NCBI GenBank assembly: GCA_964501365.1
Contig: CAZCST010000011.1
Location: forward strand, 36,650 to 100,649
Length of the DNA: 64,000 nt
Direction: 5' to 3'
Source: CAZAMB01 sp964501365
Lineage (GTDB): Bacteria > Planctomycetota > Phycisphaerae > UBA1845
Positions 18,501 to 26,187 of this stretch are shown in pieces. The first letter of the stretch is position 1; each line of letters starts with the position of its first letter. The position numbers and the translations under genes are program-made. The notes under the pieces are model-generated. The model did no database searches, was not told the origin of the DNA, and was given only the letters and a program-made list of their open reading frames with translations.

Positions 18501-19032
18501 GATCGAATTCAATCTCCACGTGACCCGATAGTTTTCCCCTTTGAGGCTCCAAGCCACTGCCGCTTTTTCTCCTCGCCTCAAGATTTCCTTCGTCTGCCTT
18601 GACGCGCACATCATTGCCTTCCGCCGTCCGCATGCGAATTTCGGGATCGCGAAGCGTGAATTCATGATCCGAGCCTGACTTGGGAGACCAGTCGCTTACT
18701 GTCAACTCAATCTTGGAATCCCGGTCTTTCCCCGTATACAGCGTGATGCTCGCGTTCTTGCTGGCGCCGATGACGGCTCCGTTTTCCAGCGTAACGCCGG
18801 CAGTCTGCTGGCCTCCGGGCACGGCCGGCGGCGGCGGGATTTCTCCAGGAACGGGAAGGCGGCCGGCTCGCGTCGCATGGGCCGGCGGCGTCACCTGGCT
18901 GTACTGGTACATGGAAAAGCAAACCAGAAGAATCGCAAGAGTCGCCACGGCGACCACAAAGGTACGGGCCAGGCTGCCCGCGCGGCGGTGATATCGAGAA
19001 CCATTCACGTGCAAGTTCGGGCGCCTCCCCAT
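15559..19032 (-). CDS. giant LptC/LptA (OstA)-like envelope protein
   Basis: About 1157 aa. A single N-terminal membrane anchor (TFVVAVATLAILLVCFSMYQY) and a Pro-rich linker precede an LptC-like region (TLRDPEIRMRTAEGNDVRVKADEGNLEARR, shown here in parts: DPEIRMRTAEG, KADEGNLEAR). Several OstA/LptA-like beta-jellyroll stretches follow (ADTVDVAFA, CEKIDIAMA, ADRLIVDFEPV, SDALTVDFTDA, SADDVTYERPRKNLFIQG). LptC is about 190 aa and LptA about 180 aa in proteobacteria, so this is many times larger. It lies directly after kdsC, as lptC does in proteobacteria. An ATG at 19032 overlaps kdsC by 28 nt; a GTG at 19008 would give a GTGA overlap and is equally plausible. A role in lipopolysaccharide transport across the periplasm is an inference from the patterns and the neighbour. 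Confidence 0.75.
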   Translation of the reverse strand: MGRRPNLHVNGSRYHRRAGSLARTFVVAVATLAILLVCFSMYQYSQVTPPAHATRAGRLPVPGEIPPPPAVPGGQQTAGVTLENGAVIGASKNASITLYTGKDRDSKIELTVSDWSPKSGSDHEFTLRDPEIRMRTAEGNDVRVKADEGNLEARRKSGSGLEPQRGKLSGHVEIEFDRRSAEDKARLSEAERSQARDYDLVRLRSDTLEFDVEFGRLIIPGNIVLTARDAGLEARDLEVQFDQQERRVQSLRIERGGRIELLSQSEHLGISVGNRDTESKKQTLVDWMRESLQARIDAQAVAQTQKADAARQAEDSPAEKSDPAVPVFRATQPPRPRKPARYVGRFEGDVDARQQLGDATQSRLQADWLEIVRELTLDDSKAEKKATKAQGSTGDSGGSTDTAAVPERIVLTWTGKLTVTQASPNGGESQPPAPPSRISAGGAPARLSHPEGDAICSRLVYLPASGDVQLSGEGDEPVVVRSLQQGTIVGDTVSVTRVQDLIDVRVTGPGRLWEDSGTPASTPLSVADVAALGPANVQFAKGLQAQGRMLQKTTLDFTGSMATREYRMLDRVSFSGRTILQQDKLSLEADTVDVAFAVAQSWRGVQQSIDHISGLGNVVMTQDKDRLTCEKIDIAMAAGPEGKPTVKSATATGIVAALQGDRSLQAADRLIVDFEPVPTKDVVQVADKSPFATHAKADAASQPLKFNSSTAPRRLRAFGNVSVIDPSQSLDLACEELDCKIASGRDIDIESAVLGGLEDRPASVKLDTFSVTGRDITLDVANEWADVPGAGRMTIQSQKDLDGRKVAQPIPIAVTWTDGMIYRGRENRAVFSGHVHASSQTTTTFDCDDNLLVEFEDASPPPAKTQRNLLDAWGIKGPVLAFWPGAKPAAPVALKGLSKEPRYIEATGNAVAQTAERLPTSDALKSRARISGPKLSLHLRSELSKLLIEGRGDLMLEDFQPARESASASEEIRTDLFSDASDSGPSKTLIKWRDRMWYDFGVEQTLFEGDVQLTHLSGAELDKVFGVPQGGTPNTTKGRRTFLTSDALTVDFTDAPRSARPPSDQRMGRISSDRLNRFRANGHVTLREEVDQFSLSADDVTYERPRKNLFIQGSPQRKAQLVRQRPGKLPDQMSAERIFFNLETGKIEISRVHGTGQ

Positions 19033-19499
19033 CCGCCGTCGAGACGAAGCAGCCATTCGATGATCTCTGCCGCAGCTCCGTCGCCTCCACGACCCCGGGA
19101 CACGTACAATGCAGCACGCTTCACCTCGGGCCGGGCATTCGCAACGGCGATCGGCACGCCGCATTCGTTCATGACAGACAGATCCGGAATATCATCACCC
19201 ACGTAGGCAACATCAGACGAAATGGCTTTTGCCTTCGCCAGGACCGCCTTGAATGATTCCATTTTTGTTTCGACACCCGTGTGCAGATAATCCACACCGA
19301 GTTCGGCGGCCCGACGGTCAACGAGCGAAGACTTCCGCCCTGAAATGAGCGCGATTTTTCGTCCCTGCCTGCGCCAGTATTTCATGGCGAAACCGTCCTG
19401 CGACGAAAACACTTTCTCCGTGTCGCCGTCGGCCCCAGGCGCAAGACGCCCGTCCGTCAGCACACCATCCACGTCAAAGATCAAAAGCGAAATCATCAC
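19005..19499 (-). CDS. kdsC: KdsC-like HAD phosphatase (KDO 8-phosphate phosphatase)
   Basis: 164 aa, the short cap-less HAD length of KdsC. Motif I is IFDVDGVLTDG with catalytic D9 and D11; motif II is LISGRKSSLV; motif IV is YVGDDIPDLSVM. KdsC removes phosphate from 3-deoxy-D-manno-octulosonate 8-phosphate in lipopolysaccharide core synthesis. The gene order kdsC then LptC-like protein mirrors the proteobacterial kdsC-lptC order. Upstream is the subtilisin gene on the same strand, 78 nt away. N-acylneuraminate-9-phosphatase/cytidylyltransferase-linked relatives of the same fold cannot be fully excluded. Confidence 0.88.
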   Translation of the reverse strand: MMISLLIFDVDGVLTDGRLAPGADGDTEKVFSSQDGFAMKYWRRQGRKIALISGRKSSLVDRRAAELGVDYLHTGVETKMESFKAVLAKAKAISSDVAYVGDDIPDLSVMNECGVPIAVANARPEVKRAALYVSRGRGGDGAAAEIIEWLLRLDGGWGGARTCT

Positions 19500-19577
19500 A
19501 GCCAGACCCTTCGGGCGAGTATGAGACGGAATCTGGGTTCGGTCAAGAAAATCGACCGTCAGAAGCCGTACAAAGGC

Positions 19578-21605
19578 TCAGGGGCTGCAATTGGGAGGTG
19601 GAGAGAACGGATACGGTGCTCCCTTAAAGGCATCGACACAGGCTGAAATATGCCCGAAATCCAAATCATTGGTCAGGCTTGGAATCGTGCCCACCAGTAC
19701 GGATCGAGCCTTGATCGGCGCACCCGGTACATTCTTGAACTTATTGATGAGCGCCGAGACGTCACCCAAATCGGGTTGCCTGATGTCTGATGGCGGGTTG
19801 AATGGGAGCTCAATGTCCGCCCAGCGACCCGTGACGACCTGAAAGGCCGGTGAATAGGTATAAGACGAACCAATGGGGCAACCTTCCGAAATCGCCTGCA
19901 CTTCGTATTCCGAACTGGGGACGATCTCCGCTCCAAAAACATGCAGCAGTCCAACGGTGCCCCAATCGGCATAGAAAGGTGCGCACTGGAGTTCCGCTGC
20001 CACCAAGGGAACTTGCGTGCTGGTCGATTCGACATACTCCGTCGGCGGGCCGACCCATCGGAACTTCCCTTCCAGTGCAGAATAGTCAATGGTTGGTCCG
20101 CTCGAATAAGGAGGGGAAGGATGATGCAGCGAAATCATCCGGACCCGAAGCGCAGTCATCTGGCCGGCATTGCCAGGCACAAACGAAATTGCACGGCTCT
20201 TGGCTGTCGGTATGGGTTCCGACACTGCAACTTCCAATGCCGACGCATTCAGAAGGCAGGAAATTCCCTCCATCGCCTTCCACGCATTGAGTCGCCCCTC
20301 GCCATAATGGCTGTCCCAACCCGGCGCCCCACGATCATCGGTTGTATACCGAATGAGGTCGGATATCTGGACATTCGACAGTGACGGCTCATAGGACAAC
20401 ATTAACGCGACCGTACCCGCGACATGTGGCGAGGCCATCGATGTCCCGAACTGATACGCATAGCCATCACCGATCCATGTTGAGCGTATGTCTTTTCCCG
20501 GGGCGCAAAGATCGGCCTGGGGTCCTGAGTTTGAAAAAACGGCAAAGGTATCCGTGTTGTCGGTGGCCGTGACCGCCAGGACGTTCGCCAGCTTTGCGGG
20601 ATAAGCGATGACTCCGATGCCGCCGATATTGTTGTTGCCTGCTGCGGCCACCAGAACGGCTCCCAAAGAATGAGCGTAATTCACCGCATTTTGAAGGTTT
20701 TGAACCTCCGGGTTCCCCAGGTTATAGAATTGAACGCTCATGTTCAAAACATTTGCGCCGTGGTCAGCGGCCCACATGATCCCGGAGGCCAGATTACTCG
20801 CGAATCCGTTGCAACCATCGAGAATGCGAACGGGCATGATGTTCGCCCCCCAGGTGACACCGGCCACCCCAATCCCGTTTTCACCCTGTGCCGCAGCAAT
20901 TCCCGCGACGTGCGTTCCGTGCGGACATGAATCCGTCGTCAGTGTCGGGTTGCCAGGGTCGTCGGTATTGATGCCTTCGATGAGCCGCGTCGAAAATTCG
21001 GAGTGCGGACTCACTCCGCTGTCGAGAATCGCAATCGTCACTGTGCCGGGATTTCCCGTATGGATCGACCACGCCTCCACGGCATCAATGTCGGCATCCG
21101 CGGTCCCGCCGGCCGTCTGACCATTGTTGTCCATCCCATATTGCAGGGGAAATTCCGGATCGTTCGGAACCAACGCAACCCCACCGATGGTGTCGGCAAA
21201 GGCGCTTTCCACGTCGTTGCTTCGCCCAAAGGAGTTTGACATCGCCTGAGGGTCTAAACCGCGCGGCGCATCCAAAACGTACACACGATCAAGGCCAAGC
21301 TGCGCGGCGAGTGCTGGATTCGCAAAGGGTCGCATGTACAACGGCCTCATGCCGGTAATCCCCCATTGCGCAGCAGACGCCTTGAATCCGGCATCGAGAA
21401 ATGCACGCGGGTCACGCTCGATATCGTGCGGGTTTGCGCCGGCAGTCGTGAGAAGTCTTTGATAGGCGTCCGGCTTGAGCGAGACGATGAGGCGGCCTGA
21501 GGCGACACCGCCTGAGACATCCAATGCGCGCGGCGCAACATCGGCCCTCACGAGCGAGATGCCGGATAGTAGAACGAAATGTGCCGCAACGATTCGCCGC
21601 AGCAT
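19578..21605 (-). CDS. secreted subtilisin-like serine protease (S8) with C-terminal shared module and dockerin-like tail
   Basis: 675 aa. Signal peptide (RRIVAAHFVLLSGISLVRA), a propeptide-like region to about residue 150, then an S8 domain with the full triad: D195 (IAILDSGVSP), H229 (CPHGTHVAG), S389 (FGTSMASPHVAG) and an oxyanion Asn near 324 (AAAGNNNIGG). From about residue 483 it shares a roughly 190-residue module with three other secreted proteins of this window (MISLHHPSPPY, GKFRWVGPP, GAEIVPSSEYEVQAI) and ends in a dockerin-like pair (QPDLGDVSALINKFKN, DFGHISACVDAFKG, YPF). The ATG at 21605 is preceded by a GGGGGGCAGGA tract. A promoter TTGTTT-18-TACAAT lies 64 nt upstream. Confidence 0.9.
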   Translation of the reverse strand: MLRRIVAAHFVLLSGISLVRADVAPRALDVSGGVASGRLIVSLKPDAYQRLLTTAGANPHDIERDPRAFLDAGFKASAAQWGITGMRPLYMRPFANPALAAQLGLDRVYVLDAPRGLDPQAMSNSFGRSNDVESAFADTIGGVALVPNDPEFPLQYGMDNNGQTAGGTADADIDAVEAWSIHTGNPGTVTIAILDSGVSPHSEFSTRLIEGINTDDPGNPTLTTDSCPHGTHVAGIAAAQGENGIGVAGVTWGANIMPVRILDGCNGFASNLASGIMWAADHGANVLNMSVQFYNLGNPEVQNLQNAVNYAHSLGAVLVAAAGNNNIGGIGVIAYPAKLANVLAVTATDNTDTFAVFSNSGPQADLCAPGKDIRSTWIGDGYAYQFGTSMASPHVAGTVALMLSYEPSLSNVQISDLIRYTTDDRGAPGWDSHYGEGRLNAWKAMEGISCLLNASALEVAVSEPIPTAKSRAISFVPGNAGQMTALRVRMISLHHPSPPYSSGPTIDYSALEGKFRWVGPPTEYVESTSTQVPLVAAELQCAPFYADWGTVGLLHVFGAEIVPSSEYEVQAISEGCPIGSSYTYSPAFQVVTGRWADIELPFNPPSDIRQPDLGDVSALINKFKNVPGAPIKARSVLVGTIPSLTNDLDFGHISACVDAFKGAPYPFSPPPNCSP

Positions 21606-21668
21606 TCCTGCCCCCCACGCGAATGGAAAACCTTTGCCAATACAGCATTTGCGTTCGCGCTACCTGCT

Positions 21669-21698
21669 ATTGTAGCCTGCCTGAGTGCCAACAAACAA
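21669..21698 (-). promoter_or_regulatory. candidate sigma-70-type promoter of the subtilisin gene
   Basis: On the minus strand TTGTTT (21698-21693), an 18-nt spacer and TACAAT (21674-21669). The TACAAT match is good and the -35 match moderate. The predicted leader is about 55 nt. Confidence 0.4.
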
Positions 21699-21767
21699 TC
21701 CCGCCGCCATTATCGGGCCCCGGGAATCCTTGGAATCTCGAACTTTCGCACCCTTGAGTAATCGCCT

Positions 21768-23939
21768 TCATGGGCACGAACCAGGCCAAGCATAGGGGTA
21801 GCCTTCCCCCTTGTTGGCCCCGACGCACGCAGCAATGTCCGCAAAACTTACGTCGAGCACCAGGTTCGGAATTCCATTGATGTCCATGGAACTAAGCAGC
21901 GCGCGGGGTTTGGAACATGGCTGGCTGGTGTTTTTGAATTTATCCACCAATTCTGCAATGTCGCCCGCGTCGGGCTGAACGGTCGTGCCGGGTGGACTGT
22001 TGGGGATGACAATGTCACCCCAGCGAGCCGTCCTGAGCGTCATGGGAGCCGAGTAGTTCGACTCCACGTTGATATCCAGCCCCTGGGCGATGGATTGCAC
22101 CTCGTACACCGAACTGGGAAGGATCTCACCTCCGGTGACATGAAGCAGATCAACCCCGCTCCAGTCGCCGTAATGCGGCTGGCACTGCACAAACGAGGTG
22201 TAGACCGGGGTCGGGTCTGACGTCGACTCATCATAAGTGTTGGGCGGCCCCAGCCAACGCACTTCACCCTCATGGGAGCTGAAGTCGGCCGTCGGCGCAC
22301 CGGTGTACGGCGGATTTGGGTGGTGCAAGGAAACGAGCCTTACGCGGTAGGCGCTCATCGTCGATCCCGTACCGGGGGCAAAAGAAATGAACCGAACCTT
22401 GGGACATCCCGAGCCGGCGTATTCTTCATTCTGGCATATTCCGGCCTGGCATATTCCATTACCGTAACATGGATCATTGGAAATGCATGCGGATCCGTTG
22501 GGAAGCACGGTCAACGTAGGGTCACCATGGCTTCCGCCCATGCTGCATCCGCCAATTTTACAGGGTGAGGATTGCGGAATGGAGGTGACAACGCCGGTCC
22601 AGGGGTGACAGCATTCAGTCGCCGGTTCCCAGCTGGGCTTTGGAGGATTTGTGCAGTAGCAAACCTCGTGATCACAAAAATCTACAGTGCAAAGGTCGCC
22701 GTCATTACAATCGGAATTGGATATGCAACTGGTACAGCAGAGTTCGCATGTTGCCCCAGGACGAAAAACATGCGTATTGGTCGTGGGCAGGTCATTGCAC
22801 TCGGCAAAGCTCACGCCTTCGGTACATACCGAAGTCCCCGGCCCCAAATTCGTGCAGCATGAGCCGCACTTGACTTGAATGGTCGCCTTTTGCAACAAGC
22901 CTATGGGCATCTCGTTTTCGCCAGGCGGGCCGAAATTCTGCAGAAACGTCTCACTCATGCGGTAGTCAAGTCGGTAAGCGCCTTTGGCACTTGCCGGGAC
23001 ATCGAGCACAAACGTGGCCAAATGAGTAGGTGCGAAATCTGTAACGACTTCTCCAGGATCGATCGCAAACCCGAATCGCGGATTGTCCTCCGAGGTAACG
23101 AAAACGCTGAGGCCCGACACGCCGGTGAGAACGTCGGCCGGATCGCAACGATTGAAAAATCCGTATTCACAGACGTATCCCCCCAGCGGATAAAATGCGG
23201 GGCGCTGAATGCATTTCGAAGGCTCTCCCAAGGGACAGGGAGTCGAAACTCCACTCATGGTCCCTCTGCAAGGTTCGTCAATGGTTCTCACACAGGGTCC
23301 GCCTGCGCCCGCACTGGTGCAATGTGATAGAAGCCGACACCCGATGGCTGGATTGCCCTGACAATATCCGGTATTGCACCGATCCTGCCCTCCCTGGGTG
23401 CACTCCGCGTCGCTGATGCAATGGACGTTGGGATTCACCTGGCATGTACCACCATCACATGACTGGATTGCTGCATACAAATCGCCCGCTCCTGCCATAG
23501 GCAGGCCAACGCAGGTAGCCTTGTCACCGTCGTAGCCGCCGCCGTCGCCATCCAGGTCTATGGCGTCAATGGTTACCTGGCCAATTTTCAGGGTTCCCGG
23601 GTCCCAGCCGGTGATATGCGTCTCGAGCCAGACCCGCGCCGGCACAGAGTTCAGAATTAGTGTCTGATCGACAATCGACGAGCCTGGAGGATACGTGCTG
23701 GCAGGGACGGTCTTGGGATTAACCGGTTGAACGGTAATCACTACGGTGGCTCCCGCGGCCAATCCTTCGCTCATCGTGCGCGTGGGACCGGTAACAAGTT
23801 TGGATGTGTTCGACCGGGCTGAGCTCCGTTGGGCGGAACTCGAATCGGATTGCGATTGAGCCAATTGCTGAGTCAGGCATACGATGGTCAGAGCTGCGCT
23901 GACACTTGTTTTGCTCATGATCTTCGCTCGTCTTAACAT
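21768..23939 (-). CDS. cysteine-rich secreted protein with shared C-terminal module (paralogue 2)
   Basis: 723 aa with an N-terminal signal (KTSVSAALTIVCLTQQLAQS). The N-terminal part is a beta-rich domain (RVWLETHITGWDPGTLKIGQ). The middle holds many Cys pairs (CISDAECTQGGQDRC, SDCNDGDLCTVDFCD, SNDPCYGNGICQAGICQ) resembling the short Cys repeats of myxobacterial and planctomycete surface proteins, plus a CCTNLGPGTSVC motif. From about residue 528 comes the shared module (RLVSLHHPNPPY, GEVRWLGPP, GGEILPSSVYEVQSI) and a dockerin-like pair (QPDAGDIAELVDKFKN, VSFADIAACVGANKG). AAGGAG lies 7 nt before ATG 23939. It starts 18 nt after the upstream paralogue, so the two form an operon. Function unknown; likely a surface or matrix component. 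Confidence 0.82.
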   Translation of the reverse strand: MLRRAKIMSKTSVSAALTIVCLTQQLAQSQSDSSSAQRSSARSNTSKLVTGPTRTMSEGLAAGATVVITVQPVNPKTVPASTYPPGSSIVDQTLILNSVPARVWLETHITGWDPGTLKIGQVTIDAIDLDGDGGGYDGDKATCVGLPMAGAGDLYAAIQSCDGGTCQVNPNVHCISDAECTQGGQDRCNTGYCQGNPAIGCRLLSHCTSAGAGGPCVRTIDEPCRGTMSGVSTPCPLGEPSKCIQRPAFYPLGGYVCEYGFFNRCDPADVLTGVSGLSVFVTSEDNPRFGFAIDPGEVVTDFAPTHLATFVLDVPASAKGAYRLDYRMSETFLQNFGPPGENEMPIGLLQKATIQVKCGSCCTNLGPGTSVCTEGVSFAECNDLPTTNTHVFRPGATCELCCTSCISNSDCNDGDLCTVDFCDHEVCYCTNPPKPSWEPATECCHPWTGVVTSIPQSSPCKIGGCSMGGSHGDPTLTVLPNGSACISNDPCYGNGICQAGICQNEEYAGSGCPKVRFISFAPGTGSTMSAYRVRLVSLHHPNPPYTGAPTADFSSHEGEVRWLGPPNTYDESTSDPTPVYTSFVQCQPHYGDWSGVDLLHVTGGEILPSSVYEVQSIAQGLDINVESNYSAPMTLRTARWGDIVIPNSPPGTTVQPDAGDIAELVDKFKNTSQPCSKPRALLSSMDINGIPNLVLDVSFADIAACVGANKGEGYPYAWPGSCP

Positions 23940-23957
23940 GACATCTCCTTGTTCTTT

Positions 23958-25949
23958 CTACGGACACGATGCCGGCCAAGGGTAGGGATAGCCCCGGCCC
24001 TCATTGGCATCGACAGTCACCGAGATATCCGAGAAGTTCACGTCAAAATTCATATCCGGAATACCGGCCATACCCGGCCCGGTGAACATTGACCGCGGCT
24101 TCGACCCCGCCCGGCTCGTGTTCTTGAACTTGTCCAATATTCCAGAGATGTCCCCGGCGTCCGGCTGGACCGTGGTTGCCGGCGGAGCATAGGGAATGAC
24201 CGTTTCGCCCCAGCGGGCGGTCGCAATGGTGATCGGGGCCGAATAGTTGGACTCCACGTTGATGTCCAGACCCTGAGCAATCGACTGGACCTGATACACT
24301 GAACTCGGAACGATTTCGCCCCCGGTAACGTGCAGCGGATCAAAGCCGTTCCAATTCTGGTAATGGGGCAGGCACTGGAGATACGAGCCGTACACCGGAC
24401 TGAGATTTGAACTGGACTCATCATAGGCGGCGGGCGCGCCCACCCAGCGAACTTCACCCTCATGGGCGCTGAAATCCACGGTCGGAGCTCCCGTATAAGG
24501 CGGATTCGGATGGTGCAGAGATACCAACCGAACGCGGTAGGCACTCATGGTCGATCCGGTATCGGGCGCATAGGAGATGAACCGCGACTTGGGACAATCC
24601 TGGCCCGCGTACTCCTCGCTCTCGCAAATCCCCGCCGCGCATTGCCCATCGCCGTAGCATGGATCATTCGACACGCAGCTTGTGCCGTCTGGCTTCGCGG
24701 TCAGTGTCGGCGTTCCGGAACTGCCGCCCAAACTGCAACCGCCCACCTTGCACGGTGACGACTGCGGGATGAGTCCCTGGACTCCCGTCATCGGGTGGCA
24801 GCACTCCGTGGCCTGATCCCAGCTGGCAACCGGGGTGTGCGTGCAATAGCAGGAATCAACGCACGCGTCGACGGTGCAGGCATTGTTGTCCTGACAATCC
24901 ATGTTCGAATTGCAATTGCAACACTCTGCCTGGTCACAGGTGGTTCCCGAGCGATACGAATGGCCATTGGTGCTGGGCAGCGCATTGCACTCAGCCTGGC
25001 TTAAGCCATCGGTGCAAGCAGCCCCGGTCGAGGTGATGTTGGTGCAACAAGAGCCGCAGTCGATGCGAATTTCTGCAGGCACAAGAGCGGCCACGGGAAT
25101 GTTATTCTGTCCCGGGGGGTTGGTATTCTGGAGGAAGCATTGAATCTCGAGAAACTCGATGACGTATCTTCCCTTCGCGTTGGCCGGGACATCCAAAACC
25201 ATGAGGCCCTCATGGCTGGGATGGTTATCGACAGGGACTTCACCAGGGTCACAACCGCCGCCCCAGCGAAAATTAAGGGTTGATAAGTCCACCGCCAGTT
25301 GACACGCAAGGCCGAACGTCGCATCCAGAGTGTCACACCTGTTGAAGAAGACAGGCTCGCACCATCTGCCTGCCGGGAAGTAGTTCGGAACAACTCCATC
25401 CCAGGTTATGCAACGTGACGCCTCCGTAATATTGCAGGGCGATGCCAGGCCGCTCATCGTCGGTCGACAATCTGCGTTCACGTTGCAAGCCTGCCGGGCG
25501 GGCGTGATATTTCCTGCGCCTTGCATGGGCTGTCCATCGCAGTCAGCCCGATCACCCCGAAATCCGCCGCCGTCCCCATCAGCATCCGTCGCATCGATGG
25601 TGAGTTGAAAGAGCTTCAAAATGTCGGGAGCCCAGCCAGTGATGTGCGCCTCGATCCAGACTCGGGCAGGGACCGATCCAAGGGTAAGCGTTGGGCCCAT
25701 TATCGCCGACCCGGCCGGGTAGTTGCTCGCCGGAACTGTCTTCGGGGCCACCGGCTGCAGCGTCACCGTCGCCGTAGCGCCGGCGGCGATGGCTTCGTTC
25801 ATCCGTCTGCTAGGGCCGGTTACCGCCTGTCGCACTCTTGATTGCTGATGGGGTTGGGCAGGCCTGTCACTTTTTTGTGGTTCGCCGGCAAGAGAAACCA
25901 AAGATAGAGCTGTCAACGCGATCAACGCCGCTGGTCGAATTCTGAACAT
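23958..25949 (-). CDS. cysteine-rich secreted protein with shared C-terminal module (paralogue 1)
   Basis: 663 aa; signal MFRIRPAALIALTALSLVSLAG. It is clearly homologous along its whole length to the downstream gene (RVWIEAHITGWAPDILKLFQ, CNSNMDCQDNNACTVDACVD, SNDPCYGDGQCAAGICESEE, RLVSLHHPNPPY, QPDAGDISGILDKFKN, VNFSDISVTVDANEG). The N-terminal half differs more, including fewer Cys repeats. ATG 25949 is supported by AGGAG 8 nt upstream and by a promoter at 25993-26021 that lies inside the longer open frame, which rules out an earlier start. The tandem duplication and operon layout suggest a two-component surface structure; function unknown. Confidence 0.82.
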   Translation of the reverse strand: MFRIRPAALIALTALSLVSLAGEPQKSDRPAQPHQQSRVRQAVTGPSRRMNEAIAAGATATVTLQPVAPKTVPASNYPAGSAIMGPTLTLGSVPARVWIEAHITGWAPDILKLFQLTIDATDADGDGGGFRGDRADCDGQPMQGAGNITPARQACNVNADCRPTMSGLASPCNITEASRCITWDGVVPNYFPAGRWCEPVFFNRCDTLDATFGLACQLAVDLSTLNFRWGGGCDPGEVPVDNHPSHEGLMVLDVPANAKGRYVIEFLEIQCFLQNTNPPGQNNIPVAALVPAEIRIDCGSCCTNITSTGAACTDGLSQAECNALPSTNGHSYRSGTTCDQAECCNCNSNMDCQDNNACTVDACVDSCYCTHTPVASWDQATECCHPMTGVQGLIPQSSPCKVGGCSLGGSSGTPTLTAKPDGTSCVSNDPCYGDGQCAAGICESEEYAGQDCPKSRFISYAPDTGSTMSAYRVRLVSLHHPNPPYTGAPTVDFSAHEGEVRWVGAPAAYDESSSNLSPVYGSYLQCLPHYQNWNGFDPLHVTGGEIVPSSVYQVQSIAQGLDINVESNYSAPITIATARWGETVIPYAPPATTVQPDAGDISGILDKFKNTSRAGSKPRSMFTGPGMAGIPDMNFDVNFSDISVTVDANEGRGYPYPWPASCP

Positions 25950-25992
25950 CGCAAATCTCCTATCAGAGTGAATTGGACGCTTCGGGCGGCGC

Positions 25993-26021
25993 AATATACC
26001 AAAATCGGCAGATTTTATCAA
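25993..26021 (-). promoter_or_regulatory. strong sigma-70-type promoter for the cysteine-rich operon
   Basis: On the minus strand TTGATA (26021-26016), a 17-nt spacer and TATATT (25998-25993) in an AT-rich context. Transcription would begin near 25986, with AGGAG and ATG 25949 downstream. Confidence 0.7.
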
Positions 26022-26082
26022 TGCTAATGTACCATCAATAAAAAGATTTCGGCCAGAATTGGTCTATTTTGAACAAATGCAA

Positions 26083-26131
26083 AGCCGCGTATGTAACGGA
26101 GCGGGGTTCCCGCCTCATTACGCACGCGGCT
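26083..26131. terminator. cruciform terminator after the flagellin gene
   Basis: An outer stem AGCCGCGT (26083-26090) with ACGCGGCT (26124-26131) is extended by GTAA/TTAC and encloses an inner GCGGG-gtt-CCCGC hairpin (26101-26113). It starts 57 nt past the flagellin stop. A moderately T-rich tract follows on the minus strand. It separates the flagellar block from the cysteine-rich operon promoter. Confidence 0.6.
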
Positions 26132-26187
26132 CAGTTCTATCGCTACCAGTACCTGTGGCGGCCCTGGTTGACGTCTAACGATTTTGC

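Noticed and set aside
21675..21700. Sigma-54-like TTGGCAC before the subtilisin gene
   Set aside because: GG and GC are 11 nt apart, not 10, and the -12 half does not match; a sigma-70-type reading fits better.
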